In this document: positions 52,801-60,513 of the stretch, piece after piece
Position numbering within the stretch: the first letter of the stretch is position 1
Layout: every line of letters starts with the position of its first letter
DNA from: Saccharothrix obliqua
Lineage (GTDB): Bacteria; Actinomycetota; Actinomycetes; Mycobacteriales; Pseudonocardiaceae
Length of the DNA: 64,000 bases
Assembly: GCF_019375475.1 (NCBI RefSeq)
Contig: NZ_JAHXGQ010000009.1
Span: 124,001 to 188,000 of the forward strand
Direction of reading: 5' to 3'
Made by a program: the position numbers and the translations under genes
The notes under the pieces: generated by a model
What the model saw: only the letters and a program-made list of their open reading frames with translations
The model's database searches: none
What the model was told of the DNA's origin: nothing

Positions 52801-55504
52801 GCAGGCCGTGGACGGCGTGGAGAAGCGGGCGTCCACGGCGTCCTACGACGCCGCGGACGCGTTGGTCGGCACGACGTCCGCGGAAGGGCGCACCCGCACG
52901 TTGCTGCGCGACGAGCTGGGACGCGTCGTGCGGCAGGACGAGAAGGTCGACGCGACCAAGACCATCGTCACGTCGTTCGGCTACGACAAGCTCGGCAACC
53001 GCAGCCGGTTCGTGGACGGCAAGGGCAACGTCACCCTCTACACCAGCACACCGTGGGGCCTGCCCGCGTCCACCGTGGACCCGGCGACGGCCGCGCACCC
53101 GGACGACCGCACGTGGACCACGTCCTACGACGCGGCCGGCCAGGCGGTGCGGCTGACCAAGCCGGGCGGCGTGCGCGTGGACCGGACGTTCGACGCGCAG
53201 GGCCGGGTGACGCTGGAGACCGGCGTCGGCGCGGACACCGAGGAGAAGTCGTTCGGCTACGACCTGGCCGGCCGGATCACCCGGGTCGGCGGCCCGACCG
53301 GGGACAGCGAGTACCGCTACGACGACCGCGGCAACGTGATCCTGACGTTCGGCGCGGCCGGCACCGGCACGTACTCGTACAACGGCGACGACACCGTTGC
53401 GACGCGGACGGACGCCAGTGGCACGGCCGTGTTCGAGTACGACCGGGCGGGGCGCATCTCCAGCGTCGTGGACGCGTTGACCGGCCGCACCGTGGACTTC
53501 GGCTACGACGCCGCCGGGCGCACGAGCCTCGTCCGCGACCGCTCGGTGAGCGGCTGGATCAGGCGCACCCTGGCGTACGACGGGCTGGGGCGGTTGACCT
53601 CCGACCAGGTCGTGCAGTCCGTGGACTCCGGGATCCCGCCGAACACGGTGCTGGGCACCCAGTACGGGTACGACCTGGACGACAAGGCCGTGTCGAAGAC
53701 CAGCAAGGACAAGGCGGGCACGGTCGACAACGCCTACACGTACGACGGCGCCGGTCGCCTCACCTCGTGGACGGCGTCCGGGACGACCACCGACTACGAG
53801 TGGGACGACGCCGGCAACCGCGTCCGCGCGGGCAACGACACCTACACCTACGACGAGCGCAACCGGCTGTTGTCGGGCGCCGGTGCGACGTACACGTACA
53901 CGGCGCGCGGCACCCTCGCCACCGCGGTGGAGAACGGGCAGACCAAGACGCCGCAGTTCGACGCGTTCGACCGGATGACGGTCAACGGCCAGGGCAACTA
54001 CGGCTACGACAGCCTCGACCGCCTCATCGACCGCAACGGCAAGGGCTTCCAGTACATGGCCCTGTCGAACGAGGTGGTCTCGGACGGCACGCGGGTGATC
54101 AGCCGCCTGCCGGACGGCACGCCGTTCGCCGACAAGGACGCGGCGAGCACGGCGAAGGGCAAGATGCTCTTCACCGACCAGCACGGTGACGTGGTCGCCC
54201 GTTACCTCGGCGCGGCCGTGGACGGCCTGAAGACCTACGACCCGTTCGGCAAGGTCACCAGGTCCACCGGTGAGACGTCGTCCCTGGGTTACCAGGGCGA
54301 CTGGACCGACGGCGACACCGTGCACATGGCGGCCCGCTGGTACTCGCCGGGCACGGGCAGGTTCCTCAGCCGCGACGACTGGAACCTCGACCCGTCCCCG
54401 TCCGCCAAGGGCAACCGCTACCAGTACGGCGACAACGACCCGTTCAACAACATCGACCCCACCGGGCACGACGCGTGTGACGGGTTCATCATCCCGCCAC
54501 GAGCGGGCAAGTTCCTTCCGCCGTGGTTGTCCATCCCGATCGACATGATCTGCAACGCGACGCCCACGGCCTCCGGCTGCGCGGACGTCCTGGTGGACGC
54601 CAACGGCAACCCGTGCCCCGGCTACGAGCGCTGCTACACCGGGAGCATCCGGCAGGCGGGGCACTGCCCCATCCCGAAGGGCCCCAACTACTTCGAGGAC
54701 GACGGCATCCCGCAGAACGGCAACTGCAAGTACCACGTCGGCGGGTGCGCCAAGCCGGGCAAGCCGGGCCAGCCGGGCTCGGACCTGACGGGGCCGTACA
54801 ACCCCAACAAGAAGCCGTACACCCCGGTGTTCCGGCCCCCGCCGCCGCCGAAGTGGTACATCTTCACCACCCAGCCGCTGGTGCGGTTCGACCCCGGGAC
54901 GACCGTCCAGCCCCGCCCGCCGGTGGAGGACACCCAGCCCAGCCCCGACAAGGTCGAGGACAAGGGCGACGAGTACACCGACGAGAGCACCGAAGTCAGC
55001 CATGACACGGAAAAGCCCTCGACGCCGCCGCCGGGCATCCCGACCGAGCAGGACCTCCCCGGCATCGCGTTGGACAACAACGCGCTCGTCTACTGGTACT
55101 CGGGCTCTGACAAGCTCCGGGAGGCGATCGAAGCCGTGGTGGGCGGGCAACGGCCCGTCATCTCGCCTCAGGCGTACTACGAATTCGTCTACAAGAAGAG
55201 CAACTCAGCCGATCCCGATCGTCAGAAGTGGCTCCAGGAGATGTTGCGAGACCGCGGCGGGCGAATGGGCCTGCCGGCCAGGGAGGATGAGGTGAGCCGA
55301 ATCGTGGCTGAGCCCCCCGGGTACAACAAGCCGGGGATGAAGCCGGCGGACGCCCGGGTGTACGACTCCGCCCGGCAGGAGAACCTGGAAATCCTCACCG
55401 GTGACAAGGACTTCTGCCGACGGCTGGTCGCCGATCAGTATCCGGTCACGTACATCGTGTTCGGTAAGGAGATGACGTTGCCTCCGAATATGTGCAAACT
55501 CTGA
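46838..55504 (+). CDS. Secreted RHS/YD-repeat polymorphic toxin with PIN-like nuclease tip
   Basis: A 2,888-aa giant protein. The N-terminal signal/anchor is RAWLFLLMVVLLLAPLTT. A DNRLRE-like beta domain lies at about residues 330-500 (SRAYLSFDNALGTL, WVSFPLDPKLMTRW), and a LamG-like domain around 950-1160 (AYWRLGETTGDKFANVTARR, GAAFDGNSSYVTLPSG). YD/RHS repeats then fill about 1,500 residues. The RHS core ends at MAARWYSPGTGRFLSRDDWN and NDPFNNIDPTGHDACDGF. A Pro-rich linker precedes a tip of about 148 residues: ALDNNALVYWY, SPQAYYEFVYKKS, KPADARVYDSA, ILTGDKDFCRRL, the D-E-D-D acid pattern of PIN ribonucleases. Codon use in the tip is less GC-rich, as in swapped toxin ends. The GTG start has GGGAGG. 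Confidence 0.9.
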   Translation: MRRVPISRAWLFLLMVVLLLAPLTTGSRTLFDRIGGLPPGASEAAPEQRSGTADAGRDGSGTRVARDLDDRDQPRPPDAVPDEAGPLPAVWRPDDGQAVVTPHVEQGRTGPAIDPAAVERPGDRTESTQTFDNPDGTRTLRLHTGPANVRRGDQWVPVDLALVEDRGRYRPRTGPLDVRLAHAAADPELVRLAFDDDHVLTYRLDDAADAPAEVSGAAARYRDVRPGADLVLTATRTGVKEDLVLASATATSTFTFTLDTRRLTPRLSGGAVELVDGDRVVATIPAGHADDANGVRTEAVRYALDAVDADTWRLRVELDQAWLREAGRAFPVTLDPTAALFNADSDDNYVRSDKPANHGSVELEVGRVEGKPVSRAYLSFDNALGTLANQYIVGATLNLDNVWSGSCTPRSVSVYEVTDPWQNTWPGAAVGQALATREFAHGDGCGQPAWVSFPLDPKLMTRWTHGTGLPHGFSLRAADETANGGRRFASANSANPPYLDVIYAPQGASFEVTGVTLPTNTRAGKLGARVTNLGADTWNANVDFGFIVKRKDGTHIRTQRGGWRADIGPMQTHTFVDLPIEPLAPDTYDVFLTMFAGGQDFQQLHQVPYARFELKVSNVAPSSNLQQPGSGATVENRTPTLYAEGKDDDNWPGRGLSYKFRICTDTALTQNCQESPDWGAQSWAPDTLRWNTTYYWGVKTYDTVDATPNWVGPLALTTRVPQPQITSHLAGTPDGKQGPGLDPSIGNYTTAVTDARVATVGPDLTITRTYNSLDPRRDTAFGEGWASRLDMRLRKDDDVSGDVVITYPTGRQVRYGRNADASYASPSGSTADLVHHTDTGRYTLRDNSGNRWEFDVLGRLVRIFDPAGLSETLVHDTQDRVATITNDVSGRQLSFTWTGKHVATVTAGDLVWTYTYQGDRLTSACVPGGAPNCTTYTYQDGSHYRSSVLDDSPRAYWRLGETTGDKFANVTARRNGENAGTQHAVLLGAGGALGGTSDKGAAFDGNSSYVTLPSGLTPHTMSLAVELWFKTTAHGTLLSYADQPFPNAASASTPILYVGTDGLLYGGFTVRATDGRRQIVSPSGVADGQWHHAVLSGAIDRQTLYLDGVAVGQLEGLIDHRQQGALTLGAGSGKDWPATNGGAFHFNGSIDEVAVYTHSVGPLAARQHFGARNAIGALTSVLLPQDNRQFAKLTYDDINDRVSTLVDHEGVTWTLDTPQVQDAVRTAVIRGPSSHGEWSYTFDLDNGGRLTGRHHNGASRTYSYNTAGYLSATVDEIGARTEQTTDARGNRLSNKTCRAPGTCNTTYFTYLQSDDPLDPRRDKLASISDARSSGPEDTTYRTSYTYDTAGRLTQTTWPVPAGHTTAPTETNTYESGLLVRTTGRRGQVTTYTYAPNGDLSEVATPDRQRTQYTYDALGRRKTITSANSGGVAYGTTTVEYTPRSQPAKVTEPAVRNPITGVTHTKVTSYRYDGNGNVVETSVSDATGGDATRTTTMTYDAHDRLAATTYQDGGVETQEYADNGLTHVVTDVKGIRWASQYDERGLLLARSASGAGVDPENPAATGLALESHVYDAAGRVRRSVDAIGRITTFTYYDDGLPATVVRENGNVTLEDHTYDPAGHETRRVTTGGITTVNTFDPMGFQTSSTFDPAGVNRSVTFQRDADGNPTRVERRGAADPNRVETATFEYDPASNLTRQHDHLVPGTAFTTAYDYDDRGLQIAVTDRRGLTSERSYDATGALVSVTTPATEVWDAGVRTASFRGTRTLGRNAFGEVTHDRDAAGGVTTSEFDPMGRATAVTLPDYTPPGGAVIRATTRTTYDVAGRAVQVKDPLDRVTTYDYDPYGRVLSVTRPQVGDVPSVARVTYDRVGEPRSVTDPAGGRTLYTYDDLGRRVTSTKVDRSSGQTLYYTTTTGYDQAGNATSVTNPMGAVSTAAYNAAGEVLTAADATSRATTFAYDIVGRQSRTTDPAGLVTTTTYDLLGRPVRLAQAVDGVEKRASTASYDAADALVGTTSAEGRTRTLLRDELGRVVRQDEKVDATKTIVTSFGYDKLGNRSRFVDGKGNVTLYTSTPWGLPASTVDPATAAHPDDRTWTTSYDAAGQAVRLTKPGGVRVDRTFDAQGRVTLETGVGADTEEKSFGYDLAGRITRVGGPTGDSEYRYDDRGNVILTFGAAGTGTYSYNGDDTVATRTDASGTAVFEYDRAGRISSVVDALTGRTVDFGYDAAGRTSLVRDRSVSGWIRRTLAYDGLGRLTSDQVVQSVDSGIPPNTVLGTQYGYDLDDKAVSKTSKDKAGTVDNAYTYDGAGRLTSWTASGTTTDYEWDDAGNRVRAGNDTYTYDERNRLLSGAGATYTYTARGTLATAVENGQTKTPQFDAFDRMTVNGQGNYGYDSLDRLIDRNGKGFQYMALSNEVVSDGTRVISRLPDGTPFADKDAASTAKGKMLFTDQHGDVVARYLGAAVDGLKTYDPFGKVTRSTGETSSLGYQGDWTDGDTVHMAARWYSPGTGRFLSRDDWNLDPSPSAKGNRYQYGDNDPFNNIDPTGHDACDGFIIPPRAGKFLPPWLSIPIDMICNATPTASGCADVLVDANGNPCPGYERCYTGSIRQAGHCPIPKGPNYFEDDGIPQNGNCKYHVGGCAKPGKPGQPGSDLTGPYNPNKKPYTPVFRPPPPPKWYIFTTQPLVRFDPGTTVQPRPPVEDTQPSPDKVEDKGDEYTDESTEVSHDTEKPSTPPPGIPTEQDLPGIALDNNALVYWYSGSDKLREAIEAVVGGQRPVISPQAYYEFVYKKSNSADPDRQKWLQEMLRDRGGRMGLPAREDEVSRIVAEPPGYNKPGMKPADARVYDSARQENLEILTGDKDFCRRLVADQYPVTYIVFGKEMTLPPNMCKL

Positions 55505-55845
55505 TGGGCATGTTCAACGAACTCGTCCTGCCCGAAGCGGAGGTTTGTCCGCGGTGCGGGCGGCGGTACCACCGGGTGCTCCAGTTCAAGTACGGCGCGC
55601 TGACCCTGCGCATCTACCGGGTCGGTGAGCGGCTGGATCAAGAGGAGTACGACGAGGGCCGCCCGGGTTACCGACGCGTCGCGACCCGGGCACTCACCCG
55701 CGGGTGCCCGCACTGCGGGTACGACGACGACCAGATGTTCCGCGTGGTCATCGAGGACGACGTGATCACCAGCGTGACGCCGGACTCCGACGAGATGGCG
55801 TACCTGGCGCAAGGGCACCACTACTGGCTGGTCCTCGACGAATGA
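55504..55845 (+). CDS. Putative immunity protein for the RHS-PIN toxin, zinc-ribbon-like
   Basis: A 113-aa cytoplasmic protein starting at an ATG that overlaps the RHS stop codon (TGATG). It has two CxxC pairs, VCPRCGRRYHRVLQF near the N-terminus and GCPHCGYDDDQMFRV about 60 residues later, suggesting one zinc site. An acidic C-terminus (DDVITSVTPDSDEMAYLAQG) could mimic nucleic acid, as many nuclease inhibitors do. It is not similar to any named immunity family that I can recognise. Position immediately behind a polymorphic toxin is the main argument for immunity. A plain housekeeping zinc-ribbon role cannot be excluded. Confidence 0.7.
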   Translation: MGMFNELVLPEAEVCPRCGRRYHRVLQFKYGALTLRIYRVGERLDQEEYDEGRPGYRRVATRALTRGCPHCGYDDDQMFRVVIEDDVITSVTPDSDEMAYLAQGHHYWLVLDE

Positions 55846-55871
55846 GCGTCGAACTCGACAGAAGGATGAAC

Positions 55872-58800
55872 ATGAGAACACTGAGACGGGCCACCGTCCT
55901 CGCGGCGGTCGGGTTCACGATCGGGGCGCTGCTCGCGGCGACACCGGCAGCGGCGGCACCCGTGCCGGTCGACGCGGTCGACTCGGCGGGTGACGCGGTG
56001 CCCGGCCAGGTCGTCGCCAAGGACGGGCAGGGGCGCACGCTGGTCTACGTCGAGGGCGAGCGCGAGGACCAGTTGCGCGCCGCCGTGGCGGCGGCGGGTG
56101 GCGAGGTCGCGCGGGCCGCCGACGGGCGGGTGAAGGCGGCGGTGCCGGGTGACCGGCTGCGGGACGTCGCCGAGCAGCCCGGGGTGCGGGAGGTGCGGCT
56201 GCCCGACCGGGCCGTGCCGATGTCGATCACGTCGGCCGGCGTGGCGGCGGCCAAGGCCGACCTGTGGCACCAGGCGGGCAAGAAGGGCGCGGGGGTCAAG
56301 GTCGGCGTCGTGGACGTCGGGTTCGGCCTCTTCCAGGACGCCGTGGACAACGGTGAGCTGCCCGCGGGCACCACCGTGAACAACAGCAACTGCCTGGACG
56401 GCACGGCGTTCAGCTCGCACGGCACCGCCGTCGCCGAGGTCGTGCACGACATGGCGCCCGACGCGACCCTGTACCTGGCGTGCGTGGAGGACTCGGTCAG
56501 CTTCGCCGCCGCCGAGGAGTGGCTGCGCCAGCAGGGCGTCCAGGTCGTCACGGCCGCGATCGGGTTCGTCAGCCCGACCGGCGGGCGCGGTGACGGCACC
56601 GGTCCGGCGGGCAGCCCCGCCGACGTGGTCCGGCGCAGCCGCGAAGCGGGCCTGCTGTGGTCCGTGGCGGCGGGCAACCAGGCCCGCCTGCACTACGGCG
56701 GACCGGCGGTGAGCAAGGACGGCGACAAGTGGGTCGAGTTCGCCGGGCTGTCCGCGGAGAACAACGGGTTCACCGTGGACGCCCACAGCACGGCCACCGT
56801 CGGGCTGCGCTGGGACGCCTGGCCCACCACGACCGGTGACCTCGACCTGTACGTGATGTCCCAGCCGCACCCGCCGACCGGCCCGACGGACCCGGACATC
56901 GCCGCGCGCTCCACGCGTGCGCAGAAGGACACGCCCGGTGGGTTGAGCCCCACCGAGGAGGTCACGTTCACCAACGGCGGCAGCCCGGCGGTGGCGCGGC
57001 AGTTCTACGTCTACGTGGAGAACCACACCACTCCGCAGACCACGCCGTTCGACCTGTTCGTCAGCGGGCCCAGCGGCCAGTTGCAGTTCTTCACCGAGGC
57101 GGGCAGCGTCACCGAGCCCGCCACGTCGTCCAGCGTCCTGGCGGTCGGCGCGAGCGCGGTCAACACCGGCGCGGTGCACCAGGCCAGCGGGCGCGGGCCC
57201 ACGATCGACGGGCGCATCAAGCCCGACCTGATCGGCTACAGCAACGTGGACACGTTCACCACCACCGGGCTGGGCGGCACGTCCGCGGCGGCGGCACACG
57301 TCGCCGGGGCCGCCGCGTTGCTCAAGTCCAACAACCCGGCGCTGGACGCCGCGCAGATCCAGGCGTCGTTGCGCGCCACGGCGAACCCGAAGCACACCGA
57401 CAACACGTGGGGCTACGGCGGGCTCTCCCTCGGCGTGCCCACGTCGACTCCCGGGTTCACGGGCGCGGGTTTCACCGTGAACCCCGTGCAGTCCCGTGTG
57501 CACACCGGCTCGTTGGGGCCGAACGGCGTGTACACGCTGCCGTTCGCGACCGTGCCCGGTGACACGACCGCCGTGGCGATCACGTTCTCCGCGCGGTCCG
57601 ATGTGGACACCGTAGTGGACGTGATGCCGGAGGTCGGCTCCGCTCCCGCCACGTCCCTGCGCGTGAAGGGCGGGCAGCTCTTCACGTCGTTGACGGCGTT
57701 CGTGCCCCTGGGCGCGGACCGGTCCATCCGGTTGCGCAACAGGTCCGGCACGGCCGTGATCGTGGTCGAGTACCTGGGCCACTTCAGCCCGTCCGAGTCG
57801 ACCGACCTCTACACGCCGCGGGTGACCCCGTACCGGGTCGTGGACTCCCGTGGCTACAACGGCAGCTCCCGCAACTACCCGCTGGCCGGGGGAGGGGAGC
57901 AGTGGATCGGCATCCGGAACGCGGCGAACGTGCCGGCGAACGCCACGTCCGTCGTGGTCAACCTGACCGCGTTCGAGGCGACGGCCGAGCAGTACCTCGG
58001 CTTCTTCCCGACCGGGGTGAACTCGGCGACCACCACGTTGGCCCTCGCGCCCGGTGACACCCGGTCGAACCTGTCGGTGGTGCCGATCGGCACGGACGGG
58101 CGCATCCACCTCAAGAACTACACCGCGTCCGGGCAGACCGGTTTCGCGGTGGACATCGTCGGCTGGTTCGCGCCCGGTTCGGGCTCGAAGTTCGTGACGC
58201 TGCCGGAGGCGGCGCGCGTCGCCGACACCACCACCGGCAACGGCCTGCCGGTCGGCCGGATCGGTGGCGGGCGCTCGGCGGCGGTGCAGGTCAAGGGCAT
58301 CGCCGGGATCAGCGCGTCGTCCGTGGCGGCGGCGATGACGGTGACCTCGACCGAAGACCTGTTCGGCACCGAGCTGACCGTGACGCCGCAGGAGAAGGCG
58401 TGGCAGTCGATGACCAGCATGGCCTCGCGCAAGCGCGAGCCGCTGGCCGGCATGGTCCTCGCGCCGCTGGGCGCGAGCGGCAAGGTCGACATCCGCAACG
58501 AGCGCGGCAACGCGGACGTGTCGGTCGACGTGTCCGGCTACTTCGTCGGCGGGACCTACACGCCCGGCACGGACAACTGCGTCCACGCGGACGACCCGGC
58601 GGGCTTCACGTCCGTGTTCGACGGCCGCGCCGAGTACAACCTGGGCGGGTGGCGCAAGGCGGGCGCGAAGCAGCTCAAGGTCGAGGGCTGCGAACTCGTC
58701 ACCGACACCGGCACCGACGTCACCTGGTACGGCGCGCGGACGTTCGGCAACGACTACACGCTGAAGGTGGACTGGAAGGCGCAGTCCGCGGAGTCCGACT

Positions 58801-60302
58801 CGGGCGTGTTCGTGCTGTTCCCCAACCCCGGCGACGACCCGGCCGCGCCCGGCACGAACGGGGTCGAGGTCAACATCGCGGCGGCGTCCAGCACCGGCAC
58901 GCAGACCGGCAGCATCACCGGTCTCCAGGGGCCCAGCGCCCTGGCGGCCAAGCCGGTCGGCGAGTGGAACACCTACGAGATCAGCGTCCGGTGGAACATG
59001 GTGACCGTGCTGCTCAACGGCACCAAGGTCAACGAGATCAAGCTGCCCGCCGGCCGGTACGCCAAGCACAGCTACATCGGCTTGCAGAACAACGGCACCT
59101 TCGACCCGGTCCGGTTCCGCAACGTGCGGATCAAGAAGGACAGCCCCATCACGTCGGGCGCGTTCGTCAACAGCGGCAAGTGCCTCAACCTCCGCGGTGA
59201 GACCCCGTACCAGCCCGTGGTCGAACTGCTCACCTGCAACGGCGGTTTCGGCCAGGTCGCGACGACGCCCGGCGAGGGCTCCATCCAGCTCGGCGGCCGG
59301 TGCGTGACGCCGGAGGGCGGCGGCACGGGCAACGGGACGCTCGTGGTGGTCCAGGACTGCTCGGGCAGCGAGGCCGACGCGTGGATCACGCGGCCGGACG
59401 GCCGGATCGTGAACATCAACTCGGGTCGCTGCCTGACGTCCGACTCGGGCGTCGACGGCGCGCGGCTGCGGATCTCCGACTGCTCGCCCACCGCGTCCTC
59501 CCAGGTGTGGCAGATCCCGACCGCGCGCGGCCGGTCCGGCGTGGTCTCCGGTCCCGGCGGCAAGTGCCTGGACGTGGCGGGCCACAACCCGTTGGACAAC
59601 AAGGCGATCCTGTGGCCGTGCAACGGGTGGGTCGCGCAGAACTGGGTCGTCATCGGTGACGGCACGGTGCGCGGCGAGGGCAAGTGCCTGGACGTGGCGG
59701 GCAGCGGCACCGCGGACGGCACCCCGGTGAACCTGTGGACGTGCAACAACAACCCGGCCCAGCAGTGGACGGAGCGTGCCGACGGCACGTTCCAGAACCC
59801 GCAGTCCGGCAAGTGCCTGACCTCGGCGTCCACCGACGACGCGGCGTTGTTGTCGATCCAGCCGTGCACGGCGTCGCCGACGCAGCGCTGGCGGCTGACG
59901 GCGGAGCACCTGATGCGTGGTTGGGTGCCCGGTTTCGTCGGCAAGTGCGCCGAGCTGGGGAACAACGACGTGAACTCGTTGGTCGTGCAGCTGGGCACGT
60001 GCCGCGGCGTGTCGACGCAGGTGTTCTGGAACGTCGGCGACAACGCGCTGCGCTCGGGCGGCGGGCGTTGCCTGGACATCTCCAGCACCAACAACCGCAC
60101 GCCCGTCACGACGGCCGTGTGCGCGCCCGGGTGGACGAGCCAGCAGTGGGTGACGCGCTACACGGGCGCGATCGTGAACCCCCTGTCCAACCGCTGCCTG
60201 GACGTCCGCGACGGCATGACCGCTGACGGCACCCTGTTGCAGATCAACGACTGCCACGGCGGCCTGACGCAGGTCTGGGGTGTTCCGGCGAAGACCGCCT
60301 GA
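55872..60302 (+). CDS. Secreted subtilase (S8) with wall-type repeats, DUF1080-like domain and ricin lectin domains
   Basis: A 1,476-aa secreted serine protease. The signal peptide RRATVLAAVGFTIGALLAAT ends AAAAP. The catalytic triad is Asp in GVVDVGFGLF (about residue 148), His in SSHGTAVAEV (about 181) and Ser in GLGGTSAAAAHVAGA (about 471), with the oxyanion Asn in SVAAGNQAR. Two repeats of actinobacterial surface type follow (YRVVDSRGYNGSS... and VADTTTGNGLPVG...). A DUF1080/LamG-like domain lies around residues 910-1085. The last 390 residues are ricin B-type lectin repeats with QxW motifs (SQVWQI, AQNWV, AQQWT, QRWRL, QQWVT). The start was set at ATG 55872, with AGAAGG at good spacing. 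An ATG at 55842 overlaps the immunity gene stop, hence operon. Confidence 0.92.
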   Translation: MRTLRRATVLAAVGFTIGALLAATPAAAAPVPVDAVDSAGDAVPGQVVAKDGQGRTLVYVEGEREDQLRAAVAAAGGEVARAADGRVKAAVPGDRLRDVAEQPGVREVRLPDRAVPMSITSAGVAAAKADLWHQAGKKGAGVKVGVVDVGFGLFQDAVDNGELPAGTTVNNSNCLDGTAFSSHGTAVAEVVHDMAPDATLYLACVEDSVSFAAAEEWLRQQGVQVVTAAIGFVSPTGGRGDGTGPAGSPADVVRRSREAGLLWSVAAGNQARLHYGGPAVSKDGDKWVEFAGLSAENNGFTVDAHSTATVGLRWDAWPTTTGDLDLYVMSQPHPPTGPTDPDIAARSTRAQKDTPGGLSPTEEVTFTNGGSPAVARQFYVYVENHTTPQTTPFDLFVSGPSGQLQFFTEAGSVTEPATSSSVLAVGASAVNTGAVHQASGRGPTIDGRIKPDLIGYSNVDTFTTTGLGGTSAAAAHVAGAAALLKSNNPALDAAQIQASLRATANPKHTDNTWGYGGLSLGVPTSTPGFTGAGFTVNPVQSRVHTGSLGPNGVYTLPFATVPGDTTAVAITFSARSDVDTVVDVMPEVGSAPATSLRVKGGQLFTSLTAFVPLGADRSIRLRNRSGTAVIVVEYLGHFSPSESTDLYTPRVTPYRVVDSRGYNGSSRNYPLAGGGEQWIGIRNAANVPANATSVVVNLTAFEATAEQYLGFFPTGVNSATTTLALAPGDTRSNLSVVPIGTDGRIHLKNYTASGQTGFAVDIVGWFAPGSGSKFVTLPEAARVADTTTGNGLPVGRIGGGRSAAVQVKGIAGISASSVAAAMTVTSTEDLFGTELTVTPQEKAWQSMTSMASRKREPLAGMVLAPLGASGKVDIRNERGNADVSVDVSGYFVGGTYTPGTDNCVHADDPAGFTSVFDGRAEYNLGGWRKAGAKQLKVEGCELVTDTGTDVTWYGARTFGNDYTLKVDWKAQSAESDSGVFVLFPNPGDDPAAPGTNGVEVNIAAASSTGTQTGSITGLQGPSALAAKPVGEWNTYEISVRWNMVTVLLNGTKVNEIKLPAGRYAKHSYIGLQNNGTFDPVRFRNVRIKKDSPITSGAFVNSGKCLNLRGETPYQPVVELLTCNGGFGQVATTPGEGSIQLGGRCVTPEGGGTGNGTLVVVQDCSGSEADAWITRPDGRIVNINSGRCLTSDSGVDGARLRISDCSPTASSQVWQIPTARGRSGVVSGPGGKCLDVAGHNPLDNKAILWPCNGWVAQNWVVIGDGTVRGEGKCLDVAGSGTADGTPVNLWTCNNNPAQQWTERADGTFQNPQSGKCLTSASTDDAALLSIQPCTASPTQRWRLTAEHLMRGWVPGFVGKCAELGNNDVNSLVVQLGTCRGVSTQVFWNVGDNALRSGGGRCLDISSTNNRTPVTTAVCAPGWTSQQWVTRYTGAIVNPLSNRCLDVRDGMTADGTLLQINDCHGGLTQVWGVPAKTA

Positions 60303-60317
60303 CCACCCCGTCCCCCG

Positions 60318-60354
60318 GAGCCCTGCCCGCACGCTCACCGCGGGCAGGGCTCCG
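60318..60354 (+). terminator. Strong hairpin after the subtilase gene
   Basis: 14-bp perfect arms GGAGCCCTGCCCGC and GCGGGCAGGGCTCC with a 9-nt loop, 15 bp after the stop codon. No T-run, but the stem is very stable. Confidence 0.75.
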
Positions 60355-60386
60355 CCACCCCATCGGTGGATCGACCGTGACAGTGC

Positions 60387-60439
60387 GGAAACGTGGGTAA
60401 TGGCCCCGGGCCGAAGCTCGGGGCCATTACCGTGTTTCC
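60387..60439. terminator. Second long hairpin
   Basis: 13-bp perfect arms GGTAATGGCCCCG and CGGGGCCATTACC with a 10-nt loop. They are extended by outer arms GGAAAC and GTTTCC across a small internal bulge. It may back up the first terminator or act on both strands. Confidence 0.6.
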
Positions 60440-60448
60440 GAAAAAGTA

Positions 60449-60476
60449 AAAGGCCCAGGTGAAAACCTGGGCCTTT
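60449..60476 (-). terminator. Rho-independent terminator of the truncated tRNA-Lys
   Basis: Perfect 12-bp arms AAAGGCCCAGGT and ACCTGGGCCTTT with a 4-nt loop. On the minus strand it is followed by a T-run (ACTTTTTCGG). It starts right after the CCA of the tRNA fragment, as in a normal tRNA gene. Confidence 0.8.
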
Positions 60477-60513
60477 GGTGCGCCGCCAGGGACTCGAACC
60501 CCGAACCCGCTGA
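60476..60513 (-). other. tRNA-Lys(CUU) 3' fragment: attachment site of an integrated element
   Basis: Reads (minus strand) TCAGCGGGTTCGGGG, then TTCGAGTCCCTGG, then CGGCGCACCA: the 3' side of the anticodon stem, variable loop, full T arm, 3' acceptor strand, A73 and CCA of an actinobacterial tRNA-Lys(CUU). The 5' half of the tRNA (acceptor 5' strand, D arm, anticodon loop) is absent upstream. The tRNA terminator follows it. This is what is left at the distal junction when an element integrates into the 3' end of a tRNA gene. Identity with tRNA-Lys is from memory of the actinobacterial consensus. Confidence 0.75.

Noticed and set aside
45656-55150. Very long open frame (over 3,000 codons) on the minus strand antisense to the RHS gene
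   Set aside because: Arg/Val/His/Gly-rich with no domain; a third-position GC artefact. Only its last 200 codons, the DinB-like protein, are real.
60476-60513. Functional tRNA gene
   Set aside because: Only the 3' half is present; D arm, anticodon loop and 5' acceptor strand are absent.
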